The notes: a model not told the origin generated them from the sequence alone. Shown: positions 43,647 through 52,539, counted from the first letter of the stretch. The stretch is 64,000 bases of DNA from JBDHWG01 sp046328525 (GCA_046328525.1 JAXLWK010000007.1:310001-374000), one strand, 5' to 3'. Numbers and translations: made by a program.

Positions 43647-44195
43647 ATGCCGCTGCGGCTTGATCAGACACCGGACATCGGCGCGGCCGCCTTTGTCGCG
43701 CCCAACGCCACGCTCCTCGGCGACGTGGCGCTCGGCGAGGACGCCAGCGTGTGGTTCGGCGCCGTCGTGCGCGGCGACTCCGACGCCATCCGCATCGGGC
43801 CGCGCACCAACATCCAGGACATGACCATAATCCACGTGGACGCCGGCGTCCCGTGTACCATCGGCGCCGATGTCACCATCGGCCACCGCGCCATCATCCA
43901 CGGCGCGGCCATCGCCGACGGCTGTCTGATCGGCATGGGCGCGATCCTGCTAAACGGCGCGCGCGTCGGCGCCGGCTCGATTGTGGGGGCGGGGGCTGTG
44001 GTGCGAGAGGGATTTGAGATACCGCCGCGCTCGCTCGCGCTGGGTGTACCGGCCAGGGTCGTGCGCGGACTCAGCGACGACGAAGTGGCAAGCAACCTGG
44101 CGTCGGCGGCGCGCTACGTCGGCTACGCCCGCGCGTATCGTGAGAACGGGCTAGAAACGCAAAGGCGCAAGGGCGCAGAGGCGCAAGGAGAATAG
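43647..44195 (+). CDS. Gamma-carbonic-anhydrase-like hexapeptide-repeat protein
   Basis: The 182-residue protein forms a left-handed beta-helix of hexapeptide repeats. The three zinc-ligand histidines are visible: one in DMTIIHVDAG near 61 and two in VTIGHRAIIHGAAI near 80, as in YrdA/CaiE/PaaY-type gamma-class carbonic anhydrases. A short C-terminal helix follows (VASNLASAARYVGYARAYRE). The last 13 residues (ETQRRKGAEAQGE) are encoded by a dispersed GCAAAGGCGCAAGG repeat that supplies the stop codon. GAGGGAGG precedes the ATG. Whether it hydrates CO2 or acts on a CoA thioester is not decided by sequence. Confidence 0.88.
   Translation: MPLRLDQTPDIGAAAFVAPNATLLGDVALGEDASVWFGAVVRGDSDAIRIGPRTNIQDMTIIHVDAGVPCTIGADVTIGHRAIIHGAAIADGCLIGMGAILLNGARVGAGSIVGAGAVVREGFEIPPRSLALGVPARVVRGLSDDEVASNLASAARYVGYARAYRENGLETQRRKGAEAQGE
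44154..44190. repeat. Dispersed repeat arm inside the 3' end of a gene
   Basis: GAAACGCAAAGGCGCAAGGG and the following bases belong to the GCAAAGACGC family; they encode the tail of the gamma-carbonic-anhydrase-like protein. Confidence 0.5.
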
Positions 44196-44284
44196 AAGAA
44201 CTGAAAGACATATAGCCAGGCGAATGTGCCTGGCTTGTGTCTGTTCTATGGGAAGCGTTGAAGGCGGCGCCTGGCCTGGCGGGG

Positions 44285-44407
44285 TTAGCGGCCGTAGAAG
44301 AGGGGCAGGATCATTGCGACGATCATGCTGATCACGACAAGGATGCCGATCACGAACATGATGGTTTCGCTCCGCGAGCGCTTGCGAGGCTGGCTGTTAC
44401 GCGCCAT
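44285..44407 (-). CDS. 40-residue single-helix membrane protein
   Basis: The frame encodes a basic head (MARNSQPRKRSRSE), one transmembrane helix (MFVIGILVVISMIVAMILP) and the end LFYGR. A strong ribosome site AGGAGGAAG stands 4-5 bases upstream. The positive-inside head, clean helix and strong ribosome site make it a credible small membrane protein; the role is unknown. Confidence 0.6.
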   Translation of the reverse strand: MARNSQPRKRSRSETIMFVIGILVVISMIVAMILPLFYGR

Positions 44408-44544
44408 GGGTCTTCCTCCTCAAACCGAGTTGTATCGTCGGGAAAGTATATCATAGCTTCGAGCGTGCGGCAAAGTCCGGCAAGGCGGTCCTTATCCCCT
44501 TTTTGAGATTTTGCGCGCCGTGTCAGATGGTGTACAATGCTGTG

Positions 44545-44637
44545 CGGCGCGAGACGAACAGCATAGCGGGGCGCGTGCTCCTGGATGAGCGCGCAGGGTG
44601 TGAAGATTCTCTTAACACCCTGCGCGCGTTTCATTTT
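44545..44637 (+). ncRNA. Possible small RNA
   Basis: TTGCGC (44511-44516) and TACAAT (44533-44538) at a 16-base spacing could start a transcript here. It would end at a perfect 13-bp hairpin GCGCGCAGGGTGT / ACACCCTGCGCGC (44589-44627) followed by GTTTCATTTT. No ribosome site or reading frame is present. It could instead be a terminator for transcription from upstream. Confidence 0.35.
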
Positions 44638-44663
44638 GGTGGCAATTGTGGCGGGGTTTCGCC

Positions 44664-44692
44664 TTGACAAATCAAAGTGACTCTACTACAAT
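44664..44692 (+). promoter_or_regulatory. Promoter of LIV operon 2
   Basis: TTGACA and TACAAT are spaced by 17 bases, about 75 bases before the livJ start. Confidence 0.8.
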
Positions 44693-44767
44693 GACGCGCC
44701 AACCCGCGCCAACAGCGGACTAACAGGTCCAACAATACCACGTGACACTTGAAGGAGAAGAAGCCCA

Positions 44768-46150
44768 ATGAAACGGATGCAGTTCCTCGTTGTGCTGGCG
44801 GTGATCGCCGTCCTGGCTATAGCCATCTCGGCGTGCGCCGGGGGTGCGCCCAGCGGCGCCGCCGTTCAGCAAGCCGCGCCCACGGTAGCCGCTGCGGCGC
44901 AGAAGGCCGCTGAAGCCGCGCCCACCGTCGCCGCCGCCGTCAAGGCCGCCGCGCCCACCGCCGCCGCGGCCGCGGGCGCCGCTGCTGCGCCGGCTGCCGG
45001 CGCGACCACCGTCAAGATCGTGTCGAGCCTCCCCATGACCGGCAGCTCGCTCGGTCAGACCCAGACGGTCGTCAACGCGGCCAAGCAGGCTTTCGAAGAA
45101 GCCGCTTACGCCGCCTGCGACGGCAAGGTTAAGATCGTCTACGAGCCGTGGGACGACGCCACCGCCGCCGCCGGCAAGTGGACGCCCGAGGCCGAGACCG
45201 AGAACGCCAACAAGGCCGCCGCCGACAAGAGCATCATCGCCTACATCGGCACGTTCAACTCGGGCGCGGCCAAGCTCTCGATCCCGATCCTGAACCAGGC
45301 CGGCCCCCTCGTCATGGTCTCCCCGGCGAACACCTACCCCGGTCTGACCAAGACCGCCGGCGCCGCCCAGGGCGAGCCTGACGTGTACTACCCGACCAAG
45401 ACCCGCAACTACACCCGCGTCGTGCCGGCCGACGACCTCCAGGGCGCGGCGGGCGCGAACTGGGCCAAGCAGCTTGGCGCCAAGAACGTCTACATCCTCG
45501 ACGACCAGGAGCTGTACGGCAAGGGTCTCGCCGACGTGTTCGAGGCCAGCGCCAAGAAGCTGGGCCTGAACGTTCTCGGCCACGAGGGCATTGACGGCAA
45601 GGCGTCGGACTACAAGGCCCTCGCCAACAAGATCAAGGGCGCCAACCCCGACCTGATCTACTACGGCGGCATCACCCAGAACAACGCCGGCCAGCTCGTC
45701 AAGGACATCCGCAGCGTCGGCATGACCCCGGACAAGGTCAAGATCATGGGTCCCGACGGCATCTACGAGCAGGCGTACATCGACGCCGCCGGCAAGGACG
45801 CAGCTGAGGGCACGTACGTGACCTTCGGTGGCGTTCCGGCTGAGAAGTTGACCGGCAAGGCCAAGGACTGGTACGACGCCTACAAGAAGAAGTACAACGC
45901 CGAGCCTGAAGTGTACGCGGTGTACGGCTACGAGGCGGCCAAGGTCCTCCTGAACGCGCTCAACAAGATCTGCGCGAACCCAACCGACCGCAAGGCGATG
46001 CGCGACGCCGTGTTCGCCACCAAGGACTACGAGGGCGTGCTTGGCAAGTGGAGCTTCGACCAGAATGGTGACACCACCCTCACCACGATGTCGGGCGGCC
46101 AGGTCAAGAACGGCAAGTTCGAGTTCGTCTCGACGCTCGCGGCTCAGTAA
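44768..46150 (+). CDS. livJ: LIV-type substrate-binding lipoprotein, second system
   Basis: The 460-residue protein has a lipoprotein signal (FLVVLAVIAVLAIAISAC, Cys 23) and an unusually long Ala-rich linker (about 25-80, with repeated AAPTVAAA). The type I binding fold starts VKIVSSLPMTGSSLGQTQT, with VYILDDQELYGKGLADVFE near 245. GAAGGAGAAG precedes the ATG. It heads the operon and a hairpin directly after it may lower expression of the membrane genes relative to the binding protein. Confidence 0.92.
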   Translation: MKRMQFLVVLAVIAVLAIAISACAGGAPSGAAVQQAAPTVAAAAQKAAEAAPTVAAAVKAAAPTAAAAAGAAAAPAAGATTVKIVSSLPMTGSSLGQTQTVVNAAKQAFEEAAYAACDGKVKIVYEPWDDATAAAGKWTPEAETENANKAAADKSIIAYIGTFNSGAAKLSIPILNQAGPLVMVSPANTYPGLTKTAGAAQGEPDVYYPTKTRNYTRVVPADDLQGAAGANWAKQLGAKNVYILDDQELYGKGLADVFEASAKKLGLNVLGHEGIDGKASDYKALANKIKGANPDLIYYGGITQNNAGQLVKDIRSVGMTPDKVKIMGPDGIYEQAYIDAAGKDAAEGTYVTFGGVPAEKLTGKAKDWYDAYKKKYNAEPEVYAVYGYEAAKVLLNALNKICANPTDRKAMRDAVFATKDYEGVLGKWSFDQNGDTTLTTMSGGQVKNGKFEFVSTLAAQ

Positions 46151-46161
46151 GATGAACCATT

Positions 46162-46193
46162 GGGCGGATGTGGGCCTGTTCCCGCATCCGCCC
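46162..46193 (+). terminator. Attenuator-like hairpin between livJ and livH
   Basis: A 13-bp stem GGGCGGATGTGGG / CCCGCATCCGCCC is followed by TCTTTGTT. The following genes lack another promoter, so partial termination or 3'-end protection of livJ mRNA is likely. Confidence 0.65.
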
Positions 46194-46236
46194 TCTTTGT
46201 TCCTGTCGGACCCCACCGTGCCTATCAGGAGACCCT

Positions 46237-47340
46237 ATGGCTACAGCAGCCGTCAAGCCGCGACGCGGGCAGCCCGTCTCATGGGGACGCATCGTCCTCG
46301 CGGCTATCGTTCTGTACGCGATCTTTCTGTTCGGCCCCATCGCCGGTCTTGACATCCCCCGCATTGGACGCGACATCGCTGCCAACCCCACCCTGCTGGT
46401 GCAGCAGCTTATCGTCGGCATCACCAACGGCGCGATCATCGCCATCGTCGCCCTCGGCTACACCCTGGTCTACGGCATCATCGAGCTAATCAACTTCGCC
46501 AACGCCGACGTGTTCATGCTCGGCGGGTTCATGGCGCTCTCGATCATCGGCAACATGGGTGTGGGGGCCGACAGCGGCGCGGGGCTGAAAGTTGCCGGCC
46601 TTCTGCTGGCCTTCATCGGCGCGGGGCTGCTGGGGGCGCTCCTGAACGTCACCATCGAGCGCTTCGCCTACAAGCCGTTACGCAACGCGCCGCGCCTGGC
46701 TCCGCTCATCTCGGCCATCGGCGTATCCTTCATGCTTCAGAACATCGGCCTCATTTGGGGCGGCCTGCGCCCGATTTTCCCCATCATGGGCCTGAACGCC
46801 GCCTCCCCCAAGAGCATGCCTGAAATCCTGCCGCGTATCCCGCTCCTCCCGGCGGCCAGCGGCATCGAATTCGGCACCAAAGACCTTATCGTTGTCGTCA
46901 CCGCGCTCACTCTCTGGGTGGCCCTGCGGCTGTTCATCCAATACACGACGCTCGGCAAGGCCATGCGCGCGACCGCCCAGAACCGCGACGCCTCCAAAAT
47001 CGTCGGCATCCACGTGGACCGCGTCATCGCCGTCACCTTCCTCATCGGCGGCTTGCTGGCCGGCGCGGCCGGCGCCCTCGTCGGTCTGTACAACAACACC
47101 ATCGTGTTTACGATGGGCTTCACGTTCGGCCTGCGTTCCTTCACCGCCGCCGTCCTCGGCGGCATCGGCAACGTCACCGGCGCGGCCCTGGGTGGGGTCC
47201 TGATCGGCGTCGTGGCGGCGTTCAGCGACCAGTACCTGTCCTCGCGCTGGACGAACGCCTGGATCTTCACCATCCTCATCATCATCCTCATCTTTCGTCC
47301 CCTTGGCCTGCTCGGCGAAGCTGCAGGCGAGAAGGCGTAA
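46237..47340 (+). CDS. livH: LIV-type permease LivH, second system
   Basis: The 367-residue permease has the LivH pattern NGAIIAIVALGYTLVYGIIE and INFANADVFMLGGF near 80, and the ATPase-coupling region AMRATAQNRDASKIVGI near 245. It has an extra N-terminal helix (WGRIVLAAIVLYAIFLFGPI) compared with the first system. AGGAG precedes the ATG. Confidence 0.93.
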   Translation: MATAAVKPRRGQPVSWGRIVLAAIVLYAIFLFGPIAGLDIPRIGRDIAANPTLLVQQLIVGITNGAIIAIVALGYTLVYGIIELINFANADVFMLGGFMALSIIGNMGVGADSGAGLKVAGLLLAFIGAGLLGALLNVTIERFAYKPLRNAPRLAPLISAIGVSFMLQNIGLIWGGLRPIFPIMGLNAASPKSMPEILPRIPLLPAASGIEFGTKDLIVVVTALTLWVALRLFIQYTTLGKAMRATAQNRDASKIVGIHVDRVIAVTFLIGGLLAGAAGALVGLYNNTIVFTMGFTFGLRSFTAAVLGGIGNVTGAALGGVLIGVVAAFSDQYLSSRWTNAWIFTILIIILIFRPLGLLGEAAGEKA

Positions 47341-47364
47341 TGCGCACCGCATTCCGGAGGACGT

Positions 47365-49035
47365 ATGTCTAATCCGATCAAGGCCGGGCTTGCCATCGGC
47401 ATCGCGGGCGGTTTGGTTATCGCCTTCTTCGGCGGCCTGTCCGGTATTCTGGTGGCCCTCATCGGTGGGGCGGCCGTTGGCCTGATCCTCAGCAGTTGGG
47501 AGCATTTCACCAAAGCCGACCTCGCCATCCGCCAGAGCGCGATCGCTGGCGTTCTCGCCGGTGCGCTCATGGTCGTCGGCCAGATCATCTACCAGTTCGT
47601 CATCGTTCCGCTGTCCGGCAAAACCGGCGTCGAGCTGGACATGTATACCTGGCTTGTCGCGCTCCTCACCTTCGTGATCTGCGTGGTGCTCGCCATCTTC
47701 ATCGGCTACACCTCCACGCTCGAGCTTGGGCGGCGGCGCATTGCCCTGTTCGGCCTGCTGATCATCTTCCTGCTGATCTACCCGTTTCTTGACAGCGGCA
47801 TGAGCGTGCTGTACAAGGCGCACCCCGCCGACAACCCGTTCATCGGCCAGCCGCTCCTGAACCAGGGCCTGAACCTCAACTGGCTCGGCACGATGATCAC
47901 CATCCTGACCTTCGTCGTGCTGGCGCTAGGCCTGAACATCGTCGTCGGCTACGCCGGCCTGCTCGACCTGGGCTACGCCGCGTTCTTCGCCATCGGAGCC
48001 TACACGACCGGCCTGCTCTACTCGCCGTACATCTCGTCCCAGGTCGGCGCCGACTGGCCCTGGCTCCAGTTCGTGTGGACCTTCTGGCTTGTCATCTGGA
48101 TCGCGGCGGCGGTGGCGGCCATCTTCGGCCTCATCCTCGGCTCGCCGACCATTCCGCTGCGCGGCGACTACCTGGCGATCGTGACGTTGGGGTTCGGCGA
48201 GATCGTGCCGATCGTCTTCCGCAACCTCACCGCCGTCACGCTGACACTGCCCTTCACGAGCATCTGCATCGTGGGCTGCATCAAGCCGCTGAACTTTACC
48301 GGCGGCGAATCCGGCGTCAACCCCATCGGCCGTCCCTGGCTGCCACTCATCAACTACTTCCAGACGGGCGACTACCTGCCGTGGTACTTCCTGATCCTGG
48401 CGATCATCGCCCTGACCGTCTTCCTCATCAATCGCCTGTACCAGTCGCGCCTCGGCCGCGCGTGGACCGCGCTGCGTGAGGACGAGTTGGCGGCGGCGTC
48501 CATGGGCATCAACACGACCAACACCAAGCTGATGGCCTTCGCCATGGGCGCGACGTTTAGCGGCTTCGCCGGCGCGTTCTACGGCAGCTACATCGGCGCG
48601 ATCTTCCCCAGCGTCTTCGACTTCACCGTCTCGGTCATCATTCTCGTGATGGTGATCTTCGGCGGCCTGGGCAACATGGTCGGCGTGATCGTCGGCGGCA
48701 TGATCATCATGATGGCCGACCGCCTGCTCCTGCCCCAAATCGCCGGCACGTTGAAGGCCATCATCAACACCACCATCGTGCCGACCATCCAGGACCCGCA
48801 GATGAAGGAATTCGTCAGCACCTCGGTGGACCCCCTCCAGTGGCGTCAGCTTCTCTTCGGCCTCACCCTGGTCGTCATGATGCTCGTGCGCCCCGAGGGT
48901 CTCATCCCCAGCGCCCGCCGCCGCGCCGAGCTTCACTCCGAAGCCGGCAGCACACCCCTTAGCATCCAGGAGGCCGACGCGGAATCGCAGCTGATGTCGG
49001 TCGATTCCGATCCGCTGGACGCGCCGTCGCAATAG
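47365..49035 (+). CDS. livM: LIV-type permease LivM with extended N-terminus
   Basis: At 556 residues it is about 200 longer than the first LivM. About 1-165 add several helices (GLAIGIAGGLVIAFFGGLSG, IAGVLAGALMVVGQIIYQFV, WLVALLTFVICVVLAIFIGY). The LivM core follows: GLNIVVGYAGLLDLGYAAFF near 192, ALREDELAAASMGINTTNTK near 372. A hydrophilic C-terminal tail ends it. The extra helices may form an accessory membrane domain. Confidence 0.92.
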   Translation: MSNPIKAGLAIGIAGGLVIAFFGGLSGILVALIGGAAVGLILSSWEHFTKADLAIRQSAIAGVLAGALMVVGQIIYQFVIVPLSGKTGVELDMYTWLVALLTFVICVVLAIFIGYTSTLELGRRRIALFGLLIIFLLIYPFLDSGMSVLYKAHPADNPFIGQPLLNQGLNLNWLGTMITILTFVVLALGLNIVVGYAGLLDLGYAAFFAIGAYTTGLLYSPYISSQVGADWPWLQFVWTFWLVIWIAAAVAAIFGLILGSPTIPLRGDYLAIVTLGFGEIVPIVFRNLTAVTLTLPFTSICIVGCIKPLNFTGGESGVNPIGRPWLPLINYFQTGDYLPWYFLILAIIALTVFLINRLYQSRLGRAWTALREDELAAASMGINTTNTKLMAFAMGATFSGFAGAFYGSYIGAIFPSVFDFTVSVIILVMVIFGGLGNMVGVIVGGMIIMMADRLLLPQIAGTLKAIINTTIVPTIQDPQMKEFVSTSVDPLQWRQLLFGLTLVVMMLVRPEGLIPSARRRAELHSEAGSTPLSIQEADAESQLMSVDSDPLDAPSQ

Positions 49036-49046
49036 GGAGATAGACT

Positions 49047-49907
49047 ATGAGTGCTCAACCATCGGTTGATATGGCGGCGCCCTCTCTGAGCAACGAGCTG
49101 GTGCTCGAGGCGAAAGGTGTCACGAAGCGGTTCGGCGGCCTCGTGGCAGTCAACGCCGTGGATTTCACCGTCCCCCGCGGCGCCATCGTCAGCGTCATCG
49201 GCCCCAACGGCGCCGGCAAGACGACCTTCTTCAACATGATTACCGGCATCTACGAGCCGACCGAAGGCGACATTATCTTCAACAGCGCCTCCATCGCCGG
49301 GCTGCGACCCAACGAGGTCACTGCCGTCGGCATCGGGCGCACGTTCCAGAACATCCGCCTCTTCGCCAATATGACGGCCGTGGAGAATGTCCTCGTCGGG
49401 ATGCACAGCCGGCTGCGCGGCGGCCTGATCCGCACGATCTTCCGGCCGCCATCCATACGCCACGAAGAAGCGGAAGCGCGGGAGAAGGCCCTGGGCCTCC
49501 TCGACTACGTCGGCCTCGGCCGCGATGTCGCCGACGAAACCTCCCGCAACCTGCCCTACGGTCTCCAGCGCCGTCTTGAGATCGCGCGCGCGCTCGCCAC
49601 CGAGCCGAAGCTGCTCCTGCTCGACGAGCCGACGGCCGGCATGAACCCGCAGGAGACCGCCGACCTCACGGCGTTCATCCGCAAGATGCGCAGCGAGCGC
49701 GGCCTGACCATCCTGCTCATTGAGCACGACATGAAAGTGGTCATGGGCATCTCAGAGCGCGTCAGCGTGCTCGACCACGGAACCAAGATCGCCGAGGGGA
49801 CCCCCACCGAGGTGCAGCGCAACCAATCCGTCATCGAGGCCTACCTGGGCAAGGGCGGCGCGGAAGAGGACCTGGAGCGCATGAAACAAGAGATGCGGAG
49901 GAAGTGA
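49047..49907 (+). CDS. livG: LIV-type ABC transporter ATPase LivG, second system
   Basis: The 286-residue ATPase has Walker A GPNGAGKTT near 52, the LivG signature form LPYGLQRRLEIA near 170 and Walker B LLLLDEPTAGMNPQE near 190. A short charged tail (EEDLERMKQEMRRK) follows the usual GKG-type end. It lies 11 bases after livM. Confidence 0.94.
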   Translation: MSAQPSVDMAAPSLSNELVLEAKGVTKRFGGLVAVNAVDFTVPRGAIVSVIGPNGAGKTTFFNMITGIYEPTEGDIIFNSASIAGLRPNEVTAVGIGRTFQNIRLFANMTAVENVLVGMHSRLRGGLIRTIFRPPSIRHEEAEAREKALGLLDYVGLGRDVADETSRNLPYGLQRRLEIARALATEPKLLLLDEPTAGMNPQETADLTAFIRKMRSERGLTILLIEHDMKVVMGISERVSVLDHGTKIAEGTPTEVQRNQSVIEAYLGKGGAEEDLERMKQEMRRK

Positions 49908-49916
49908 GACACAGCC

Positions 49917-50633
49917 ATGGCCGCAATGTTGGAGCTTAAGAACGTCCAGACCTACTACGGCAACATCCAGGCCCTCAAAGGCATCTCGTTCAGCGTCAAC
50001 CCGGGCGAGATCGTGTGCCTCATCGGCTCGAACGGCGCGGGCAAGACCACCACCTTGCGCACCATCCAGGGCCTCATCCGCCCCCGCGCCGGCACGATCA
50101 CCTTCGAGGGCAAGGACCTGGTCAGCATGTCGAGCGATCAGATCGTGCTCAACGGCGTCTCCCAGTCGCCCGAGGGTCGCCTCGTGTTCTCCCGCATGAC
50201 GGTCAAGGAAAACCTGGAGATGGGGGCCTACTCGCGCAAGGACCGCGCCAATATCAAGCAGGACGTTGACCGCGTGTTCGGACTGTGGCCCCGCCTCCAG
50301 GAGCGCGCGTCCCAGAAAGCCGGCACCCTCAGCGGCGGTGAACAGCAAATGCTGGCGATGGGCCGCGCCCTGATGGCCCGCCCGCGCCTCCTCCTCCTCG
50401 ACGAGCCGAGCATGGGCCTCGCGCCGATGCTCGTCGAGCAGATTTTCCGCACCATCATTGACATCAACGGCCAGGGTACGACGGTGCTCCTGGTCGAGCA
50501 GAACGCCGCGATGGCCCTTTCGATTGCCGACCGCGGCTACGTCATCCAGACCGGCCGCATTCTCCTGGAGGACAGCGGCCAGAACCTTCTCCGCAGCGAG
50601 ATGGTGCGCAAAGCCTACCTGGGCGAGGAGTAA
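49917..50633 (+). CDS. livF: LIV-type ABC transporter ATPase LivF, second system
   Basis: The 238-residue ATPase has Walker A IGSNGAGKTT near 39, the signature LSGGEQQMLAMG near 138 and Walker B LLLLDEPSMGLAP near 158. It ends AYLGEE, and the bases GAGGAG just before its stop may serve the downstream gene as ribosome site. Confidence 0.94.
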   Translation: MAAMLELKNVQTYYGNIQALKGISFSVNPGEIVCLIGSNGAGKTTTLRTIQGLIRPRAGTITFEGKDLVSMSSDQIVLNGVSQSPEGRLVFSRMTVKENLEMGAYSRKDRANIKQDVDRVFGLWPRLQERASQKAGTLSGGEQQMLAMGRALMARPRLLLLDEPSMGLAPMLVEQIFRTIIDINGQGTTVLLVEQNAAMALSIADRGYVIQTGRILLEDSGQNLLRSEMVRKAYLGEE

Positions 50634-50639
50634 GCCTCT

Positions 50640-51593
50640 ATCTCCCAGCGCTCGCCGATCGCGACTGACCCCCGCGGCCTCCTCCTGGTAGCCGCGGGGG
50701 CCATCTTGTGGGGAACCATCGGCCTGTTCTTCAAGGCGGGCCTGGCCTATGGCCTGACGCCGTTGGGCCTGGCGTTCATGCGCTCCGCGCTGACATTCGG
50801 CCTGCTGGCCCTCGGCCTGGCCCTCTGGCGGCCGACCCTGTTGCGCATCCGCCCGCGCGACCTACCGTACTTCGCCCTGTTCGGCGGGGTCTCCGTCGCC
50901 CTGTTCTACTGGGTGTACATCGTCGCCGTGGACCTGACGACGGTCGCTACCGCCGCCGTCCTGCTGTACACGGCGCCGGCGTGGGTCACGCTCCTGGCGT
51001 GGCGGCTGTACGGCGAGCCGCTTCACCGCCGCCAGCTCCTGGCCCTGGGCCTGGCGTTCCTGGGCTGCGTCCTCGTCGCCCGCGCCTACGATCCCGCCCA
51101 GCTGCGCGTCAACTGGGTCGGGCTGCTGGCCGGGCTGGGCGCGGGTTTCACCTACGCCATGTACTCGGTGCTGGGCGTGCCCGTTCTGCGGCGCTACCCG
51201 CCCACGACCGTCGTGGTGTGGGCGGTCCTGTTCGGGGCGCTCCTGCTCGCGCCCTTCGTGATGCTCGGCGGCCTGGCGCAGCTCGCGCCGGTAGCCGCGC
51301 CCTCCGCCCTGTGGCTGTGGCTTCTCGGCCTGGCGGCCATCCCGACGGTGGGGGCGTTGCTGCTGTACACATCCGGCCTGAAGCGCGTGCCGGCCGGCGT
51401 CGCCAGCGTGACCGCGACCCTGGAGCCGGTCGTGGCGACCCTGCTGGCGGTGCTTGTCCTCAAGGAGAGCTTCGCGCCGTGGCAGATGGTCGGCGGCGCG
51501 CTCATCCTGGGCGGCATCCTGCTCCTGGCCTGGCAGCCCAGACGCCAACGGCGAACGCAAAGGCGCAAAGGCGCAACGCCGCCAACAGACTGA
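50640..51593 (+). CDS. EamA/DMT-family permease with no standard start codon
   Basis: Ten hydrophobic helices and two EamA halves are visible (about 1-145 and 150-305), with the repeated pattern LLLVAAGAILWGTIGLFFK at the front and TLEPVVATLLAVLVLKESF near the end. The frame is the same as livF, whose TAA is only 7 bases upstream. Between that stop and a TTG at 50706, which would cut the first helix in half, there is no ATG, GTG or TTG. An ATC at 50640 sits 9 bases after GAGGAG and may be the initiator; CTG at 50685 is another choice. The C-terminal tail (RRQRRTQRRKGATPPTD) comes from a dispersed repeat. Substrate unknown. Confidence 0.75.
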   Translation: MSQRSPIATDPRGLLLVAAGAILWGTIGLFFKAGLAYGLTPLGLAFMRSALTFGLLALGLALWRPTLLRIRPRDLPYFALFGGVSVALFYWVYIVAVDLTTVATAAVLLYTAPAWVTLLAWRLYGEPLHRRQLLALGLAFLGCVLVARAYDPAQLRVNWVGLLAGLGAGFTYAMYSVLGVPVLRRYPPTTVVVWAVLFGALLLAPFVMLGGLAQLAPVAAPSALWLWLLGLAAIPTVGALLLYTSGLKRVPAGVASVTATLEPVVATLLAVLVLKESFAPWQMVGGALILGGILLLAWQPRRQRRTQRRKGATPPTD

Positions 51594-51639
51594 AGACTTA
51601 TGTCTCTTTGCGTCCTTGCGCCGTTGCGTCCTGGCGTTG
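51554..51639. repeat. Dispersed repeat overlapping the end of the EamA gene
   Basis: Arms AACGCAAAGGCGCAAAGGCG and CTTTGCGTCCTTGCGCCG pair; the left arm is translated as the protein tail. A further TTTCGCGCCTTTCGCGCCC repeat at 51680-51700 lies before the next gene. Confidence 0.5.
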
Positions 51640-51762
51640 TAATTCTGTTCTCGCGAAACGCACGCGCCAGGTGGCTCGCTTTCGCGCCTTTCGCGCCCTT
51701 CTCGTGCTTTTCGTGGTCCGCGCTTTCCCCAATCGTGTACATCCGATCAAAGGAGAATAGGC

Positions 51763-52539
51763 ATGTCGATACGCCCCAACCCCATCCGCGCCGCCTGGGA
51801 CGCCGGCCGGCCCGTCCTCGGCACGTTCGCCTGGAGCGCCTCGCCCCGCTGCGTCGAGATCATCGGCCACGCCGGCTTCGACTACGTCATGTTCGACGCC
51901 GAGCACAGCCCTATCGAGGCCGACCGCCTGGAAGACCTCATCCGCGCGTCCGAGGCCGTCGGCCTCCCGCCCCTCGTCCGCATCCCCTACCTGCACCCGA
52001 GCTTCATCACGCGGACACTGGACTCCGGCGCGGCCGGCATCATCGTGCCCCAGGTCAACTCCCTGGCCGACGCGCAGATCGCCGTCGCCGGCGCAAAGTA
52101 CCACCCGCTCGGCCGGCGGGGCATGGCCGTCGCGCGGCCGGCCGGCTTCGGCCTGCTCGCCGGCGGCGACGACTATCGCGCGGCCGCCAACCGCGAGACA
52201 CTCCTGATCGTCCAGGTGGAGACGCGGGACGCCGTGGAGCACCTGCCGTCCATCCTAGCGCTGCCCGGCATTGACGGCATTCTCATTGGGCCGAACGACC
52301 TCTCGCAGAGCCTCGGCTACCCCGGCCAGCTCGATCTGCCGCTCGTGCAGGGGGTGATTCACAGCGTGGTGGAGCAGTGCGTGGCGGCGAACGTGCCGGT
52401 GGGGATGTTCTCAGGCAGCGTTGCGACCCTGCGCCACTGGCGCGACCACGGCTGCCGCCTGCTGCTGCTCGGCACAGACCTGGGGCTGCTGGCCGCCGGC
52501 GCCCAGGCCGCCCTCGCCGTCTGGCACGACGGCAATTGA
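51763..52539 (+). CDS. HpcH/HpaI-family aldolase
   Basis: The 258-residue class II aldolase cleaves or forms 2-keto acids (2-keto-3-deoxy sugar acids or 4-hydroxy-2-oxo acids) with a divalent metal. Family marks are LGTFAWSASPRCVEIIG at the start, FDYVMFDAEHSPIE near 42 (catalytic His), RIPYLHPSFITRTLDSGAAG near 75, the metal-binding Glu in IVQVETRDAVEH near 148 and Asp in ILIGPNDLSQSLG near 172. AAAGGAG precedes the ATG. It stands alone, so the pathway is unclear. Confidence 0.9.
   Translation: MSIRPNPIRAAWDAGRPVLGTFAWSASPRCVEIIGHAGFDYVMFDAEHSPIEADRLEDLIRASEAVGLPPLVRIPYLHPSFITRTLDSGAAGIIVPQVNSLADAQIAVAGAKYHPLGRRGMAVARPAGFGLLAGGDDYRAAANRETLLIVQVETRDAVEHLPSILALPGIDGILIGPNDLSQSLGYPGQLDLPLVQGVIHSVVEQCVAANVPVGMFSGSVATLRHWRDHGCRLLLLGTDLGLLAAGAQAALAVWHDGN

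Noticed and set aside
50631..50642. LivF-EamA fusion by stop read-through
   Set aside because: The frames are indeed the same, but LivF ends normally and a ribosome site lies before the stop, so re-initiation is simpler; kept only as an option.
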